Part shown: in pieces, positions 10,470 through 22,778 of the stretch
Layout of the letters: each line of letters opens with the position of its first letter
Position numbering within the stretch: position 1 is the first letter of the stretch
Origin: Coniferiporia sulphurascens
Taxonomy: Eukaryota > Basidiomycota > Agaricomycetes > Hymenochaetales > Hymenochaetaceae
DNA length: 64,000 bases
NCBI GenBank assembly: GCA_002794785.1
Contig: NBBA01000001.1
Coordinates: 3,658,001 to 3,722,000, forward strand
Direction: 5' to 3'
Notes under the pieces: generated by a model
The model's input: only the letters and a program-made list of their open reading frames with translations
Database searches by the model: none
Told to the model about the DNA's origin: nothing
Program-made: the position numbers and the translations under genes

Positions 10470-12308
10470 TTACATGGTCGCGCCTGGAGGTATCTGTGTG
10501 CTTAGCCCTTGTGAAAAGCGAGGATAAACGGGGGTACCGAAAGACGGCCCAGCAGCAGCGGGTGCAGGAGGTGATTGATGCGACTGGGGCGGTGGTGGTG
10601 CTATGGTGTTAATGAACTGTATAGTGCCCAGATCAGTTGCCCCCAGTAATGGCCCGTTTTTTGGCGTAGATTTACGCCGCTTCTGCGCCGGTGGCTTCGC
10701 TGAAGCGGATTTGGTCACGCCCATGATGGAGGCCAATGCCACCTGTGCGTCGGAACTGTTAGCGTTGCTAATTGCGTTGTCATTCACTTTTGTTGCCTTC
10801 GGGGCGGAGGTGATAGACTTGCGCGGGCGAATTCGTTTCGGCTTTGTTGACTGAGTCGGATCGGAAGGCTTGATTGATTTCATAGTGTAGCCATTGTCGC
10901 ATGCCTTAATATTAGAGGATAACTAAGGAAAGTGTCAATTCAAGGCTAATATGACCTACGATTCGAAGCTGGGAGAGCAAATCACCCTCAGGTAAGCGAT
11001 GTTGGAGGTATGTTCTCTGCGTAGGATTTTTTGCCTGCTTTTTAAACGTTGATTGTTGCATTTCACAGGATAAGGGGGGGATGAAAACTTTCCTTCTCGT
11101 AAAAAACAGATCGAGCATTCGAATCCTTTGCAGTGTCATTCACCCAGTTCCATATCGACTCACAAAGCGTATCCGTAGCATTCCGTATGCGGATCTTCGT
11201 GGCTGTTCCAGAGGAGACTTGCGGGTCAACCTCGTGACGATCTTTGGAATTAACAAAGGGAACGAATGTATACAAATCGATGTCTCTCCTTCCGGCGAGA
11301 GAACCGGGAGGACGTGACCGTTCGCAAGCTACTATTTCTTGAGGGAGAATAAACCGGTCATTGTGGTTCTCCCGAAATTCAATGATAAAATCGGGCTTCC
11401 TGACACTCGGCTGCATAGAGCCCTGAGACGCTGAGGATCGGGTTAAGTCAAAGCAAACATGGCGGACGATGAAACGGACCTTGAGAAACAGTCGAAGAAG
11501 ATGGTGTACTTGATGGGTCGCCCAGGAAACTCGTCGAAGGCATCTGCTGGGATACTCGATGCTGGGCAGCCAGTGTCTGAATTAGTAAGCCAAGTGTCTG
11601 CAGCTGTTCAATGCTCGCACGGCCCATTGCTGCTGATTGAAGTAAATTTTGAAGGGTAGGGTTCGAAGAGGCAGCGTCGTTGACCTGTGCGATAAGCGCA
11701 GGCGTGACTTCTACAGTTGACTCAAGAGGCGACATCGTTGGACCAGGCACAGTCGAAGATGAAGGTACCGAGGAGACAGTACTTCCATAAGAACCTGGTT
11801 GAGGGAGAGAGTACGAATACTGGCCATATGAAGGTTGCGAAAGACTAGAGGACGGAGGGTAGTCTGAGGACATCCCGACAGAGTGTTGCGAGGGCTCAGG
11901 GAAGTAGTGGGCTTCGTAGAATGTCGTGTCCTGAAAGACGTGCGGCCCGATCTCGACGTCGGCTTTCGCGACGAATTTAAGATTATGGGCAGGAGGTCGC
12001 TGTACATCTGCTCGCGCCTTGCCTTTGGCTTTCGAAGAAAACTTAGGAAAGATGCCGGTGAGCCATGTGTTCCGTGCTGAGATATGTTTAGCGGAGGTCT
12101 ACTGCATTTTCTTCGAACGACAAGACATACACTGGCGCAGCGAGTGGTGAATTGTAAAACTGTGAACGTGGCTAGATTGAATAGCTGTGTACGGCGAATA
12201 AGAGGGTACATACCTTCGAGCATTGTTCAGAAGAAGACTGTCATCGTCAGAAGTATTCGTCTCCCAGTTCGGCGTATTGCCAACGGGAAGTTTCAGCGTA
12301 AGTGCCAT
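10470..12308 (-). CDS. Hypothetical protein, six exons, one or two frame breaks
   Basis: Proposed exons are 12308-12214, 12159-12103, 12041-11480, 11430-11067, 11016-10960 and 10904-10470, about 523 aa. The start is MALTLKLPVGNTPNWE. The middle holds a Ser/Pro/Tyr-rich linker, then a likely folded block (KPDFIIEFRENHNDRFILPQ … ESIWNWVNDTAKD … YLQHRLPEGDLLSQLR). The last exon is basic (KPKRIRPRK, QKRRKSTPKN), suggesting a nuclear protein. Two joins need one extra base each: the exon 1-2 junction at an A4 run (12156-12159 on +) and the C7 run (11074-11080 on +) before YLQHRLPEG. If the C-run is taken at face value, the protein could instead end at 10956 after a different frame. No family recognised. 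Divergent from BDP1, 180 bp apart. Confidence 0.6.
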
Positions 12309-12488
12309 GTATGAAAATCAAGGAGTTTCCAACGAGTACGCTACGCTTGTAGTGGCCGACGAAGTGTTGCTGCCAGAGTACTATGATTGTAAAGGTGTTT
12401 GCAGGACTGGTGACTGCCGATCTGCGAGCCCGAAGCAGTAGCGAAGGTTGACTCAATTCCGAGACACTTCGAATGATTTGAGACGACC
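12309..12488. promoter_or_regulatory. Shared divergent promoter region (unknown gene / BDP1)
   Basis: 180 bp separate the two start codons, so upstream elements are probably shared. No defined motif could be assigned. Confidence 0.4.
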
Positions 12489-14799
12489 ATGTCCAGCAGA
12501 GTTCGTGAGTGCATGTAGTCAAATTTATATGGATTCAATCATCAAGTTTCATGCATTATTTTTTCTATAGAAAAAGGTGGTCAAAAATTTAAGCCCATCG
12601 CGAAGCCTCGCGGGCGACCTATTGAGACGGCCTCCATCGCGTCTAGAAACACACCGTCCGCACCGGAGCCGGCGTCTGCTCCGAAGTCATCACCCAATAC
12701 CAATGTATACGAAAGAAAAGAGTCCGGGACATCAGGGTCATCAGCATCTTTACCAGTAGTATCGGAACGGGTGGAAGAGCACCTGGTGTGTCCTGTCGAG
12801 CCTACCAACTTGAATGTCTCTGTCGAAGAGGTGCAGAGTCAGGTCGACAAACCAGCGAACGATAGGGCTGGCGAATTGGCCGCCCTCACAACATCTGAGA
12901 CCCACATTCCTTCTTCGAATGGAGGCGCACTCCAAGTTGCATACCGTATGTGTATCTTTATAGTACGAGTTCCAAGCTGGTCTAATGCCTTTGAGGAACT
13001 AGCTTCAATACCATCAGATGTCCAAGTTACTGCTCCAACACGAATTTCTACTGGTTCCCAATGGTCTCAGCCTATCCGGTTTTCGCCACCCTCTCAAATG
13101 GCTATTGCCTCCCAGACATTACCATTATCCACGCAGACAGTACAAGGTGCGATGCCAGTATTACAGCCTTCACTCCAGAGTATGTCTCTAAGTACTGCGG
13201 GACAACCTTTTGGAACCTCACAAGTACATTCGTTAACGAATGTATCTATAGCTCAAGCTAGCAATCCACCTAATCAAGACAATGTCATTGAATCAGGGGC
13301 TGGCCCGTCCACACCACATGCTTCTATACAGACACGACATCCGTCAGTATCGTCCGCGCATCATAAATCACGCACGGTTGCCGGAAAATCACGCGAAGAA
13401 AGCAACGTAAGGGGTGATGAGGGCGACGAAAATCGAGATACAGGAGGACGGTCAGTAAAACAGAAATTGTCGACAACGCCATACAAGTCAACGGAAAATA
13501 CTGTCGGTGAAAACAGGGCTGAACCAGGGCAAGGTATGGGAAAGCCCAAACGTAAAAGACGGCCAGCTGCCCAGCATTCTACACCTAAAGAACAGTTGGA
13601 TGGTGTTGATCTTGCTTCTGGCAATGAGGGTGGCGGAAGTGAATCAGAGAGTCAAGGTCGTCGGAAAAGACGTGAGCGTTCAACGACAAGACCCTCTTCA
13701 ACTCGGGATCGGCGTTCAAGAAATCAGTCTGTCCCCATTTTCGATCCTGACGCCGACCCTGGCGATGACCTCGATCCCACTGTAGTAACAATGGCAGATA
13801 TCTGCGATGACACAGGGCAGGGGAGGCTCAGTACCAAAGCAGCCGTTATTCAGCGCAATCATCTTGCATGGAAGGCCTCAAACAGAGAAAAGCGAAATAG
13901 GATGCGAGCACTAATGGAAGCCAAAAAGTATGGACGGAAGGAAGATGATCCAGACGGTGAAGAGGCCGAATCTTCCCAGGCGGCCGAGGAGAGGAACCCT
14001 GAAGCCAATATATCACAGACTATCGAGTCTTCTGGCACGCCTGCCGTGGAGGATGTCAGCGGAAGTGGCTTCAATTATCGGGAAACTCTAGCAACGAACC
14101 GCTTTAATGTTCAGGTTAGGATTGGACCCAATGGGGAGACAATCATAGACGAAGATAGTCTATATGTTGACAGGGCCGAGAACGTGGATGACGCTACAGA
14201 CAAATATCAACATATTGAAGAATCAGACCAGACAAAGTTCACGAACTCGGCGTCATATGGTAAAAAGCTTCGGGGATCGCGTTGGTCAGTGGAGGAGACT
14301 GAACTTTTCTACGACGTAAGTGCTAATCATTCACATCCTAGTTATTTTTTCACCTTTTGTGTTTAGGCTCTGTCACAATTTGGCGAGAACTACGAACTGA
14401 TTTCATATGTTCTCCCGGGCCGAGATCGCAAATCCTGTAAAAATAAGTTCAAAACTGAGGATAAAAAGAACCCGAACCGAATCACGTTCTGTCTAAACAA
14501 CCGTGTCCCCTACGGTTTGTCCTCTTCCTTTGAAGCATACACAGCCCCTTCCTTAATTTATTCATGCTTTAGACATGCAAACGCTGTCTCGGTTGACTGG
14601 AAGAGATTTCTCTGGACCCACACCTGAGATCCGCATACCCGAAGTGGCAACGCTTGTGGAGGAGTTTCGGGGAGAGCTATCCGAATCTGAACAGTCCACG
14701 CATAAGAAAGTTCGGAAGAAGTCAAGGACACCCGGAATGATCGGTGATGTGGAGGTGGTGGGTGATATTGAGACGTTTAATTCGGAAGTGGATGATTAG
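12489..14799 (+). CDS. BDP1: Transcription factor TFIIIB subunit Bdp1 (B'')
   Basis: Subunit of TFIIIB, which recruits RNA polymerase III to tRNA and 5S genes. Exons are 12489-12504, 12571-12945, 13003-14315, 14367-14514 and 14573-14799, giving 692 aa. The 16-nt first exon encodes MSSRV and joins to QKGGQKFKPIAKPRGRP, the N-terminus typical of fungal Bdp1. A long disordered region rich in Ser, Pro and charged residues follows (NLS-like KPKRKRRPAAQ). The diagnostic extended SANT domain is RGSRWSVEETELFYDALSQF through YVLPGRDRKSCKNKFKTEDK and is interrupted by an intron after FYD. The tail is acidic. The exon 2/3 intron (12946-13002) could be read through in frame, but splicing removes a poor segment and keeps phase. 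Confidence 0.93.
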
Positions 14800-15121
14800 A
14801 AGGCCATTGAGGCACCCGATAATTTTTTCTGATTTTCGTGACCATTACATTTTTGCGTACACATGATTTTTTGTCCCCATTAATTATGAGGCTTCACTCA
14901 GGCTCTCAAGGCAGCGGTTGTACTCATATGGTAGCCTACCGTGACGTCATTTGTTTCTGAGTCACAACTGCACGTGTTGTGACTTGTCGTGTAATCAAGC
15001 CCACTGGCAATTGCCACCGGCGTCGCCCTCACTGTCCGACCACAACCACTTTGTTACCTCTTTCCTGTCCTTCAACCAACGAGCTTTTAAGCTTTTGCCG
15101 ATTATAAGTCGTCTGTAAAAC

Positions 15122-17064
15122 ATGTCTCGTCCTGATAGCCCTGAGTTTGATGAGGTCGGCATTGTGCTTGATTGTTACGTTGTTCTGACAATGGCTCGCC
15201 GGATGTCTACAGGCACCCTTCTTTGACTCTGTGGACGAACTTCAGCAGCATGTAAGCGCCTGTTCTTTGAATCCGTGTTATGAAATCTTTCCCGTTGTAG
15301 TGCTCCGTCGAGCTCTCTAATTGTACATGGGCGACAGTGCTGGAACTTTCTGACTATATGCACCCCTTTCCTTACTACCGACCAATAACTTACACAAAAT
15401 ATTACAAGGGCATCAACGTACAGGATATACTGAAACTAAAGGTACATGGTTTGCGAGCGCAAATACGATTGAACCTCATTTTTTTAATAGTCTGCAGCAC
15501 TGAATACCGTGTCCGGTGTCAACATGACCCCACGGCGTCAACTGTTGAAAATAAAAGGACTATCTGAGGCAAAAGTAGAAAAGATCAAGGTGAGTGGAAA
15601 AAGAAAGGATGGAAGTGACAAGTGAAACTTTTATCTAATCCACCGCAGGAAGCAGTACATAAAATTCTGGTAAGCGATTCCTGCGTTCGGGGCCCGAGCT
15701 CTTCGACATCGCGACTTTCCAGGGCACTTCATTTGCCACGGGTTTGGAAGTTCAGGACAAGCGAAAGCGAGTCCTAACAATCAGCACCGGAAGCAAATCA
15801 GTCGATGCCATCCTTGGAGGTGAGTCAATCAAATGTTAAAGATATAACGTCTTCATCATTTTCCCAGGGGGCATAATGTCTCAATCAATCAGTGAAGGTG
15901 AGATTCTTTCATACCTACCGTAAGGTCTACTCATACCGGCTTACGCAGTATATGGAGAGTTCCGCACCGGAAAGACACAATTGGCGCACACAATGAGTGT
16001 CGTAGCCCAGCTTCCGCCTGACCTCGGTGGGGCCTCAGGAAAGGTATGACTTCCTTTAGAATCTAAAGACAACGCTCACTTAGGTTTGTTATAAGGTTGC
16101 ATACATTGATACGGAAGGTATAAAAAAAAGAGTTGATGAGTTAACAATTGCTAACAGGGCTTTCAGGTACATTCCGACCGGATCGCATTAGATCGATTGC
16201 AGACCGCTTTGGCGTCGATGGTAACATGGCGCTTGAAAACGTTCTTTACGGTGTGGCATGTTATACCAGTTCGTGAATAAACGTCTGACTCAATAGAATA
16301 GCCCGCGCTTTCAATAGCGAACATCAGGTCAACGTTTTCGAGTTTGTACTTTCAGATTGCTGATTTGGTGCCTTTTTTGTAGATGGAATTGATCAATGAG
16401 TGCTCTACGCGCTTTGCCGAAGACAAGGATTTCCGGCTTCTTGTGAGTATGTCCTAAGAAAGGAGGGAAGGACCTAATGTGTCCGGAAGATTGTTGATAG
16501 TATCATGGCCCTTTTCCGAACGGACTACTCTGGGAGAGGTGAACTCAGCGAGAGGCAGCAGAAGGTCTCACGCGTTTCCCTCTTTTCGCATTTTTGTCTG
16601 ACATTGTCCATTAGCTGGCCCAAATGCTTTCAAAGCTCACGAAGCTATCCGAAGAGTATAACGTGCGCACCTTTTGTTCGTTAAGAAAAGAAATCGGAAC
16701 TAACTGAGGTTTCGACTCAAAGATTGCCATTCTTCTTACTAACCAAGTGCAATGTGAGCGTTTGAGCGCATACTTGTGGGACCACATCTCATCAACGAAT
16801 ACGCTCAGCTGACCCAGGGGCAACGATGACCTTTGTGGCTGGAGGGGCGCTTAAACCTATAGGAGGTCATATTCTTTCACATGCATCGGCTACACGCATG
16901 TTTCTTCGTAAAGGTAGAGCCTTTGCATTTTTCCAGTTTCCCCTCCGTCTGACGATCTAACAGGTCGTGCGGAGGAACGAGTTGCCAAGCTCGTGGATAG
17001 TCCCGACAGACCTGAAAGCGAAGCCTCATATAAGCTTGACGAGGGTGGTTGGGCCGACGTCTAA
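15122..17064 (+). CDS. DMC1: Meiotic recombinase Dmc1
   Basis: RecA/Rad51-family strand-exchange protein for meiotic recombination. Seventeen exons: 15122-15154, 15213-15251, 15409-15441, 15491-15589, 15649-15669, 15723-15819, 15868-15897, 15949-16043, 16096-16117, 16167-16250, 16302-16327, 16383-16442, 16490-16564, 16615-16662, 16723-16753, 16809-16913 and 16964-17064; total 999 nt, 332 aa. The N-terminal helix-hairpin-helix reads [11 protein letters not shown] … [17 protein letters not shown]. Walker A is GEFRTGKTQ (about residues 120-128); Walker B lies in [20 protein letters not shown]; loops include [14 protein letters not shown] and [12 protein letters not shown]. The ending [19 protein letters not shown] matches Dmc1 rather than Rad51. 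Intron 1 is placed with donor gtcggc so that SPEFDE joins [13 protein letters not shown]; this first junction is the least certain. Confidence 0.93.
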
Positions 17065-17774
17065 GCCTCTGACTAACAATATTCTTCTATCGCCAGACCT
17101 TCTCTGATACTCGAACGACTCTGCAAACTCTGTCAAAGAATGTGCTGAACTTGTCACTGAAACCTCTACAATCCCATGGTATCACGCTGCTGTGTCCTGT
17201 TGTTATCTCTCCTTGCTAGGGCCTTCCTCAAACCTACCCGCCTGCTGCGGTTGCTCACTATATGTATGGACGTCTCATCTGCTGACTGCGGGATATGACT
17301 GCTATGTACTTCCGTTGGCTATGATCAATTTGTATCGCAACATTAACGTGAAAAAATGTGAAAGAATATTCCGGAGGTTGATATAAAGGACTTAATTGCT
17401 GAAAGATTACACAAATTGGCGCAAGAGCCACTCTATTTTGACATCCGCCATGAATGTCTTGATAACATGGATTCAGGATAATTACAGGCCGTTTCTTTGT
17501 GACTTACCGGATCATGTGCGGGCATAATATATTGCACTTACTCTTGTAATCGAAGCTGGGTATTTTGCGTTCATATTAGTCGAACTTCGTACGCTTTTGT
17601 AAATGCTAGAGAAAGGTAATGGCATAAATTTGCTTCTTTTTATGCTTAAGCAAAGGTGCTGTATCCTTCACTAAGTATCCAACAAAAACGGAGAGAAGTC
17701 GGGCTTGGGAATTAATGTTAGATGTGTGCAGTCTCTAACGCGATCTGTAAGAAAAATTACGGGGAAACGGTGCC
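17065..17774. other. Convergent intergenic region (DMC1 / SHY1 3' ends)
   Basis: About 700 bp of AT-richer sequence holding both 3' UTRs. A 64-codon frame at 17192-17386 has no motif or splice partner, and I do not support it as a gene. Confidence 0.5.
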
Positions 17775-18863
17775 TTAGCGAGGCATCCGAGCGACGGGAG
17801 CCCTTGCTCGCCTTCGTAACAAGTGCACAAACATGAATGCCGTCAGGGCCGAGAGTGAATACCTGTTGCGAGCATAAGACTTAGCACAAGGATCTACCTT
17901 CGAAGCTCACCACTCACCAAGTAAACACATAAGCAGCATGAGAATTCCTTATCTCAACAGTAGGTGCCCGCCCGACAGGCGTTCCACGGGACATGCGCAA
18001 CTGCGCTTCACCAGAATGCCCCTCTGTCAGTGGAAATTTGTTCAGCACGTAAATGCGCATGCACCATACACTTTCGACGCACCAAATATAGCTTCAATGT
18101 AGACAGGCTGAACGCCGGCGGCCTCCCCCCCGGCGCTCTCCGCCAATGCGTCCACATCCACCCAATACCATTGATCTTTCTCAGGATGGTTGTCTGGTGT
18201 AAAAAGATTGCGCTTCTGCGACGTCCTTAACATCCCAAATATCTCCACATTCTCTGAGTCTTGGGACGGATCCCGCAAACGCCGTATGTCGGCGTGCTCG
18301 TCAGATAAAAAGCCACGATCTACAAGCACTGTAGAGCCGTCAGCCCGGATGAGCGGGCTTATGACATTGACGCCTTTCGTTCCATCGCGCACTCGCGGGC
18401 CTATAAGGACGGTACGTGCATGGTCCCAGCGGCCCATAACACGCACTTTTCGAAATGCGAAATCTGAAAGTGCGTCGACGCTGGCCAGCGGAGGGGATAT
18501 TATCAGAGGTAAACATGTAAACAATATGTAAACCACGTACTTAATAAAATCAGGGAGTTCCATAGGAAGGCGCTGAAGTTTCTCCTGCAGCTCGTCGATA
18601 AGTTCGACTTTCCACTTGAGACGCCCAATTTGCCAGGTTCCAAGAGCGAATGTAATGATGGGGGTAATGCCGAGTACCACCATGATCGGTGTTATAGTTG
18701 CAGTGTGCTTCGCCTTGTAAGATTGCTCTTGCCGTACATTGCGGCGGATGCAGCTGCGATGAAAAGCTGCCCTCTGGGTTTCCCATATTTTCCGGGGTAC
18801 AGTTTGACGCAGAGGGGCTGTCCTCGCCGTGCGCAGTAATAACGAGGATACGGAAAAGTACAT
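17775..18863 (-). CDS. SHY1: Cytochrome c oxidase assembly factor SURF1/Shy1
   Basis: Mitochondrial inner-membrane protein needed for complex IV (Cox1) assembly. Exons are 18863-18541, 18480-18083, 18023-17918 and 17862-17775, giving 304 aa. The start at 18863 gives a basic, Ser/Leu-rich targeting sequence (MYFSVSSLLLRTARTAPLRQ). The frame stays open upstream, but those residues do not look like a SURF1 N-terminus. Family signatures: the first membrane helix with LGTWQIGRLKWKVELID, then VRVMGRWDHARTVLIGPRV, LVDRGFLSDEHAD, and the C-terminal NSHAAYVFTWYSLSALTAFM. Intron 1 (18481-18540) is a multiple of three, so a read-through frame exists, but the family alignment supports removing it. The start lies 118 bp from SLA2, divergent. 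Confidence 0.93.
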
Positions 18864-18981
18864 GAGGTGTCCGACTGGAGTTGCCGTACAGAGACGCGTC
18901 GACGTAAAGGGAAGGAAGCGCAGCTCCAATCGTCTCCGACTTGCTCTCGTATTTCTAGTCGTAACTGAACTACGACAGACC
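18864..18981. promoter_or_regulatory. Short divergent promoter (SHY1 / SLA2)
   Basis: Only 118 bp separate the proposed start codons of the two divergent genes. No TATA-like or named element is evident. The spacing depends on the SLA2 start, which is uncertain. Confidence 0.4.
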
Positions 18982-21900
18982 ATGTGCGTACGGTAGCGCC
19001 AATATTGTCCCACTGGACGTCTCACGAAAACAACTACAGGTATTCCGGGTCGCGAACGCGGCAGAACAACTACGATATTGACGGTGACGAGGTTCACTAT
19101 CCTACCCGCCCAGTCGACAAGGACAAGGCCGACCACGAACTTGTCGTGAACATTAAGAAGGCTACAAGTCCGGAAGAGTCTGCGCCAAAGCAGAAGCATG
19201 TTCGAAGTATGTCGTTGCGCAGCGTAATCTGCGTTCTCGCTGACGGTAGCTCAGAATGCATCGTGTATACATGGGATTACCACAGCTCAATGGCCTTTTG
19301 GACCGGCCTACGAGTGCAACCCATCCTGGCGGACGAGGTACAGACGTTTAAGGCGCTTATAACCGTCCACAAGGTCCTCCAGGAAGGGCATCCTGTCGTA
19401 TGTTGTTAATTGACTGTCGGTAATGATATGCATTCGCTTACGTTGATCCTAGTCGATCAAGGAGGCCCACGGTCAGACGGGATGGCTGGAAACGTGCGCT
19501 CGTACAGTGGGCTCAGATGGCATGAGAGGTCGGTAGCCTCACGCGACCTTTACTCTGTTCCACACATAACTGTTGAACAGGTTACGGCTCGTTGATACGG
19601 ACTTACGTTGCGTTCCTTCTCTCAAAGCTGAGATTCCACCGCGTCAGGCCAGAGTTCAATGGCCTTTTTGAATATGAGGAGTATGTAACGCTCAAGGGCA
19701 TTGACGATCCAAATGAAGGGTGAATACCTTGGCTGTCCTGCTGTAAACTTTCTCATCCGCAATATTCAGATATGAAACCATTTCTGACCTCATGGGTCTT
19801 CAAGACCAGATCGACTCATTTCAGCGCATGGTCTTCGCCCATTTCCGCAACTCTGCTAATAACGAATGTCGCATCTCTGCTCTCGTACCTCTTGTAAAGG
19901 AAAGCTGGGGAATCTACCGTTTCATTACAAGTATGCTGCGTGCGATGCATAGACGTAAGTTATTAAATACAACAACGCTGTATCATGTTGACGATGTACG
20001 TCAGGTACGGATGATAATGATGCATTGGAGCCATTGCGCCAGCGTTTTGTCGCGCAGCACCATAATCTGCGCAAATTCTATTATGAATGCTCAAACCTCA
20101 AGTACCTTACAGGACTCATCAACGTTCCCAAGCTTGGGCAGGTGTGTCGCCTCATCACAGCACTGAAAGAATTTGTTGACTAGCTCCCACAACAGGAACC
20201 GCCCAATCTCATGGACAATGGCAGTGCCCCAGACCTACCCGCCCGACCTACAACTGCTGCAGTTAAGACGCCTCCGCCTGTTACTCCATCTCCTGACTCC
20301 GCGACGGTATCGGAACAAGCTCGCATATTAAAACAGTATGAGGACCAACAAGCGGCTTTGCAGGCGCAGCGCGAGGCCGATGAACGTGCACGTCAGGAAC
20401 GAGAGCTCACGCAACAAAGAGAGTTCGAAGCTAGACAACGTGAGCAGGCGGAGCGCGAGAGGCTTGCACAAGAACAACTTATGCAGCAACAGTACGCACA
20501 ATATAATAATCAGGCTGCAGCTCGAGTGAATGAACTTGAGCGTGATATGCTGGGCATGCGAGGTCAATATGAACGAGACCAGCTGCTTCTTGAACAATAC
20601 GACAGAGTGCGCGCAATCTTTCCTAGGCTTCACACGCTATACTAACGCATCTACCAGAGAGTGAAAGCTCTTGAAGGGGAAATGAGCGCTATGAACATGA
20701 ACATCGGATCACAGATGGCCTCAAAAGATGAGCTTATCAAACAGCTCCAAGATCAAGTTACACTCTGGCGAAACAAATACGAAGCTCTCGCTAAACTTTA
20801 CAGCCAGCTCCGAACAGAACATCTTGACATGCTCTCGAAGTTCAAGCAGCTCCAGCTCAAAGCGAACTCTGCGCAAGAGGCTGTGGATAAGATGGAGCGC
20901 ATGGAACGAGATATTAAAGCAAAGAACCTGGAGCTAGCGGACATGATACGCGAGCGGGATCGTGCGCGTTTCGATTTAGATCGTCAGAAGGCCAGCCACA
21001 AAGACGAACTTGATCGTCTGAAACGTGAAATCAACTTCGCTAATGAAAGGGCGGAGGATGCCACTAGGTCCAAGAGCTCGGAAGTATCAGGTGTTCTTGG
21101 CAAGTACAACAGACAGCTGAACGAGCTTGAAGACTCGTTAAGAGTAGGGGTCTTTCTATTTTGGGGATCCGTTAACGCTGAATTCACATCGTTAGGCGAA
21201 GCAAATTCAAATCGACGATTTACTCAAAAAACTGGACGATTCAAGTTTGGACGCGGACCGTATCCGTGAGGAGAAAGATCAGGAGATAGCAATCTTGCAG
21301 GAGGGGATGGATACCACCATCCAACAGTTGCATGAAGCACAGCAGGTCTGAGATTTACTGAAACAAGGTCGCACAAAACTAACTAACTGTGCACAGACGC
21401 AAGGTTTTGTTGATCAGGCTACTAATGCGCAAATTGATACATTGATTCTGGATAACAGAAAGAAGCTCAATCAAATCATTGGTACGTATCCTTGTGTAAC
21501 GTGTTACCCTTCCATCTTGCCTATCGATCATTATGCACAGACTCCATACTTCAAGCCTGTGTACAGAAGATCGATGACGCTATCTATGAGCTAGAGTCCC
21601 CAGCACAAGCCGGTAACCTTAACTCCACGCCGGAATACACACTTTCCATGATCGAGAAGGCTGTCAATAACGCGACAGACTTTGCGACTGTATACAATCT
21701 CTACCTTGCTGGAGAGGTTGGCGGAGAGCATGTTGATGTCATCAAAACTGCGAACGAATTTGCTCAGTCAATGACAGATGTTCTGGCCAATACTAAAGGC
21801 ATCACTCGTCTCGCCAACGACGATGATGCTGTCGACAGGATTGTGAACATTGCCAAGACAGCAGGAGACGTCAGCTTGAGATTCTTCCTTAACCTCCAAT

Positions 21901-22778
21901 CGTACAAACTTGACTTATTACCTGGTCCTCAAATGCGGGAGGTCGCTACCCGTAATAACGTCGAAGTTAGAAGCGCTCTATCCAAGCTATCTGAGATTGT
22001 CGACAATCTTATTCCTAAGGGGGCTAAGGGGGCTTCTTTGGCGAAGGCAAACGGTGACATAGGCGATATTGTCGAACGGGAGATGTTAGGCGCTGCGAAG
22101 GCAATTGAAGCGGCAACAGCACGTCTTCAGGAGCTTATGTCACGCCCCCGGGACTCTTCGCGTTTCAGCGCGGTCGATCTTCAAGTGCATGATTCGATCC
22201 TGTCCGCTGCCATGGCTATTACAAACGCCATTGCAAGACTGATCCAGGCTGCTACAGAGTCGCAGCAGGAGATCGTGGCTCAGGGCAGAGGTTCGAGCAC
22301 GAAACAACAGTTTTTCAAGCGCAACAATCGCTGGACGGAGGGTTTGATCTCTGCTGCAAAGGCTGTCGCCTTTGCTACGAACTTGCTCATTGAGAGTGCC
22401 GACGGTGTACTGTCCGGTACGCATACCCTGGAGCAACTCATTGTTGCATCGAATGAAGTCGCCGCCGCCACCGCGCAGCTCGTCGCAGCGTCGCGCGTCA
22501 AGGCATCGCTGATGTCAAAGACCCAGGAACGTCTTGAACTCGCCGCCAAAGCCGTCACTGAGGCATGTAAGGCGCTTGTACGACAGGTCAAGGCAGTATC
22601 TTCGAAGCAAGCCGAGGAAGATTTGCCAGACTACAAGAGCATGGGGACGCTGGATTTCAAGAGGCAGGAAATGGAGCAGCAGGTGGAAATTCTTAAACTG
22701 GAAAAGGATCTTGGTGCTGCGCGGCACCGTTTGGGCGCGATGAGGAGGGCTGGATATCACGCTGAGCAGACCGATTAG
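18982..22778 (+). CDS. SLA2: Endocytic adaptor Sla2/End4 (ANTH and I/LWEQ domains)
   Basis: HIP1R/Sla2 protein linking the plasma membrane and clathrin coat to actin. Exons: 18982-18987, 19065-19206, 19255-19397, 19453-19528, 19581-19719, 19770-19954, 20005-20141, 20196-20606, 20658-21143, 21196-21345, 21397-21481 and 21541-22778; 1065 aa, phase-consistent. The N-terminal ANTH domain includes KADHELVVNIKKATSPEE, WDYHSSMAFWTGLRVQPILA and TFKALITVHKVLQEGHPV. A Pro-rich linker and a long Gln/Glu/Arg-rich coiled coil follow (ARQERELTQQREFEARQREQ). The last exon carries the talin-like I/LWEQ actin-binding module (VASNEVAAATAQLVAASRVK, ending near FKRQEMEQQVEILKLEKDLG). The first exon (ATG TGC) is a tentative call; frames that start at 18984 use a non-ATG codon. 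The core is secure. Confidence 0.93.

Noticed and set aside
10470..10883. Separate 137-codon gene
   Set aside because: Its frame opens in phase with an upstream exon (11016-10960) across a canonical intron, so it is better read as the last exon of the 10470-12308 gene.
18864..19199. N-terminal extension of the SHY1 frame
   Set aside because: The frame stays open to 19199, but the extension runs over SLA2 exons and does not look like a SURF1 N-terminus.
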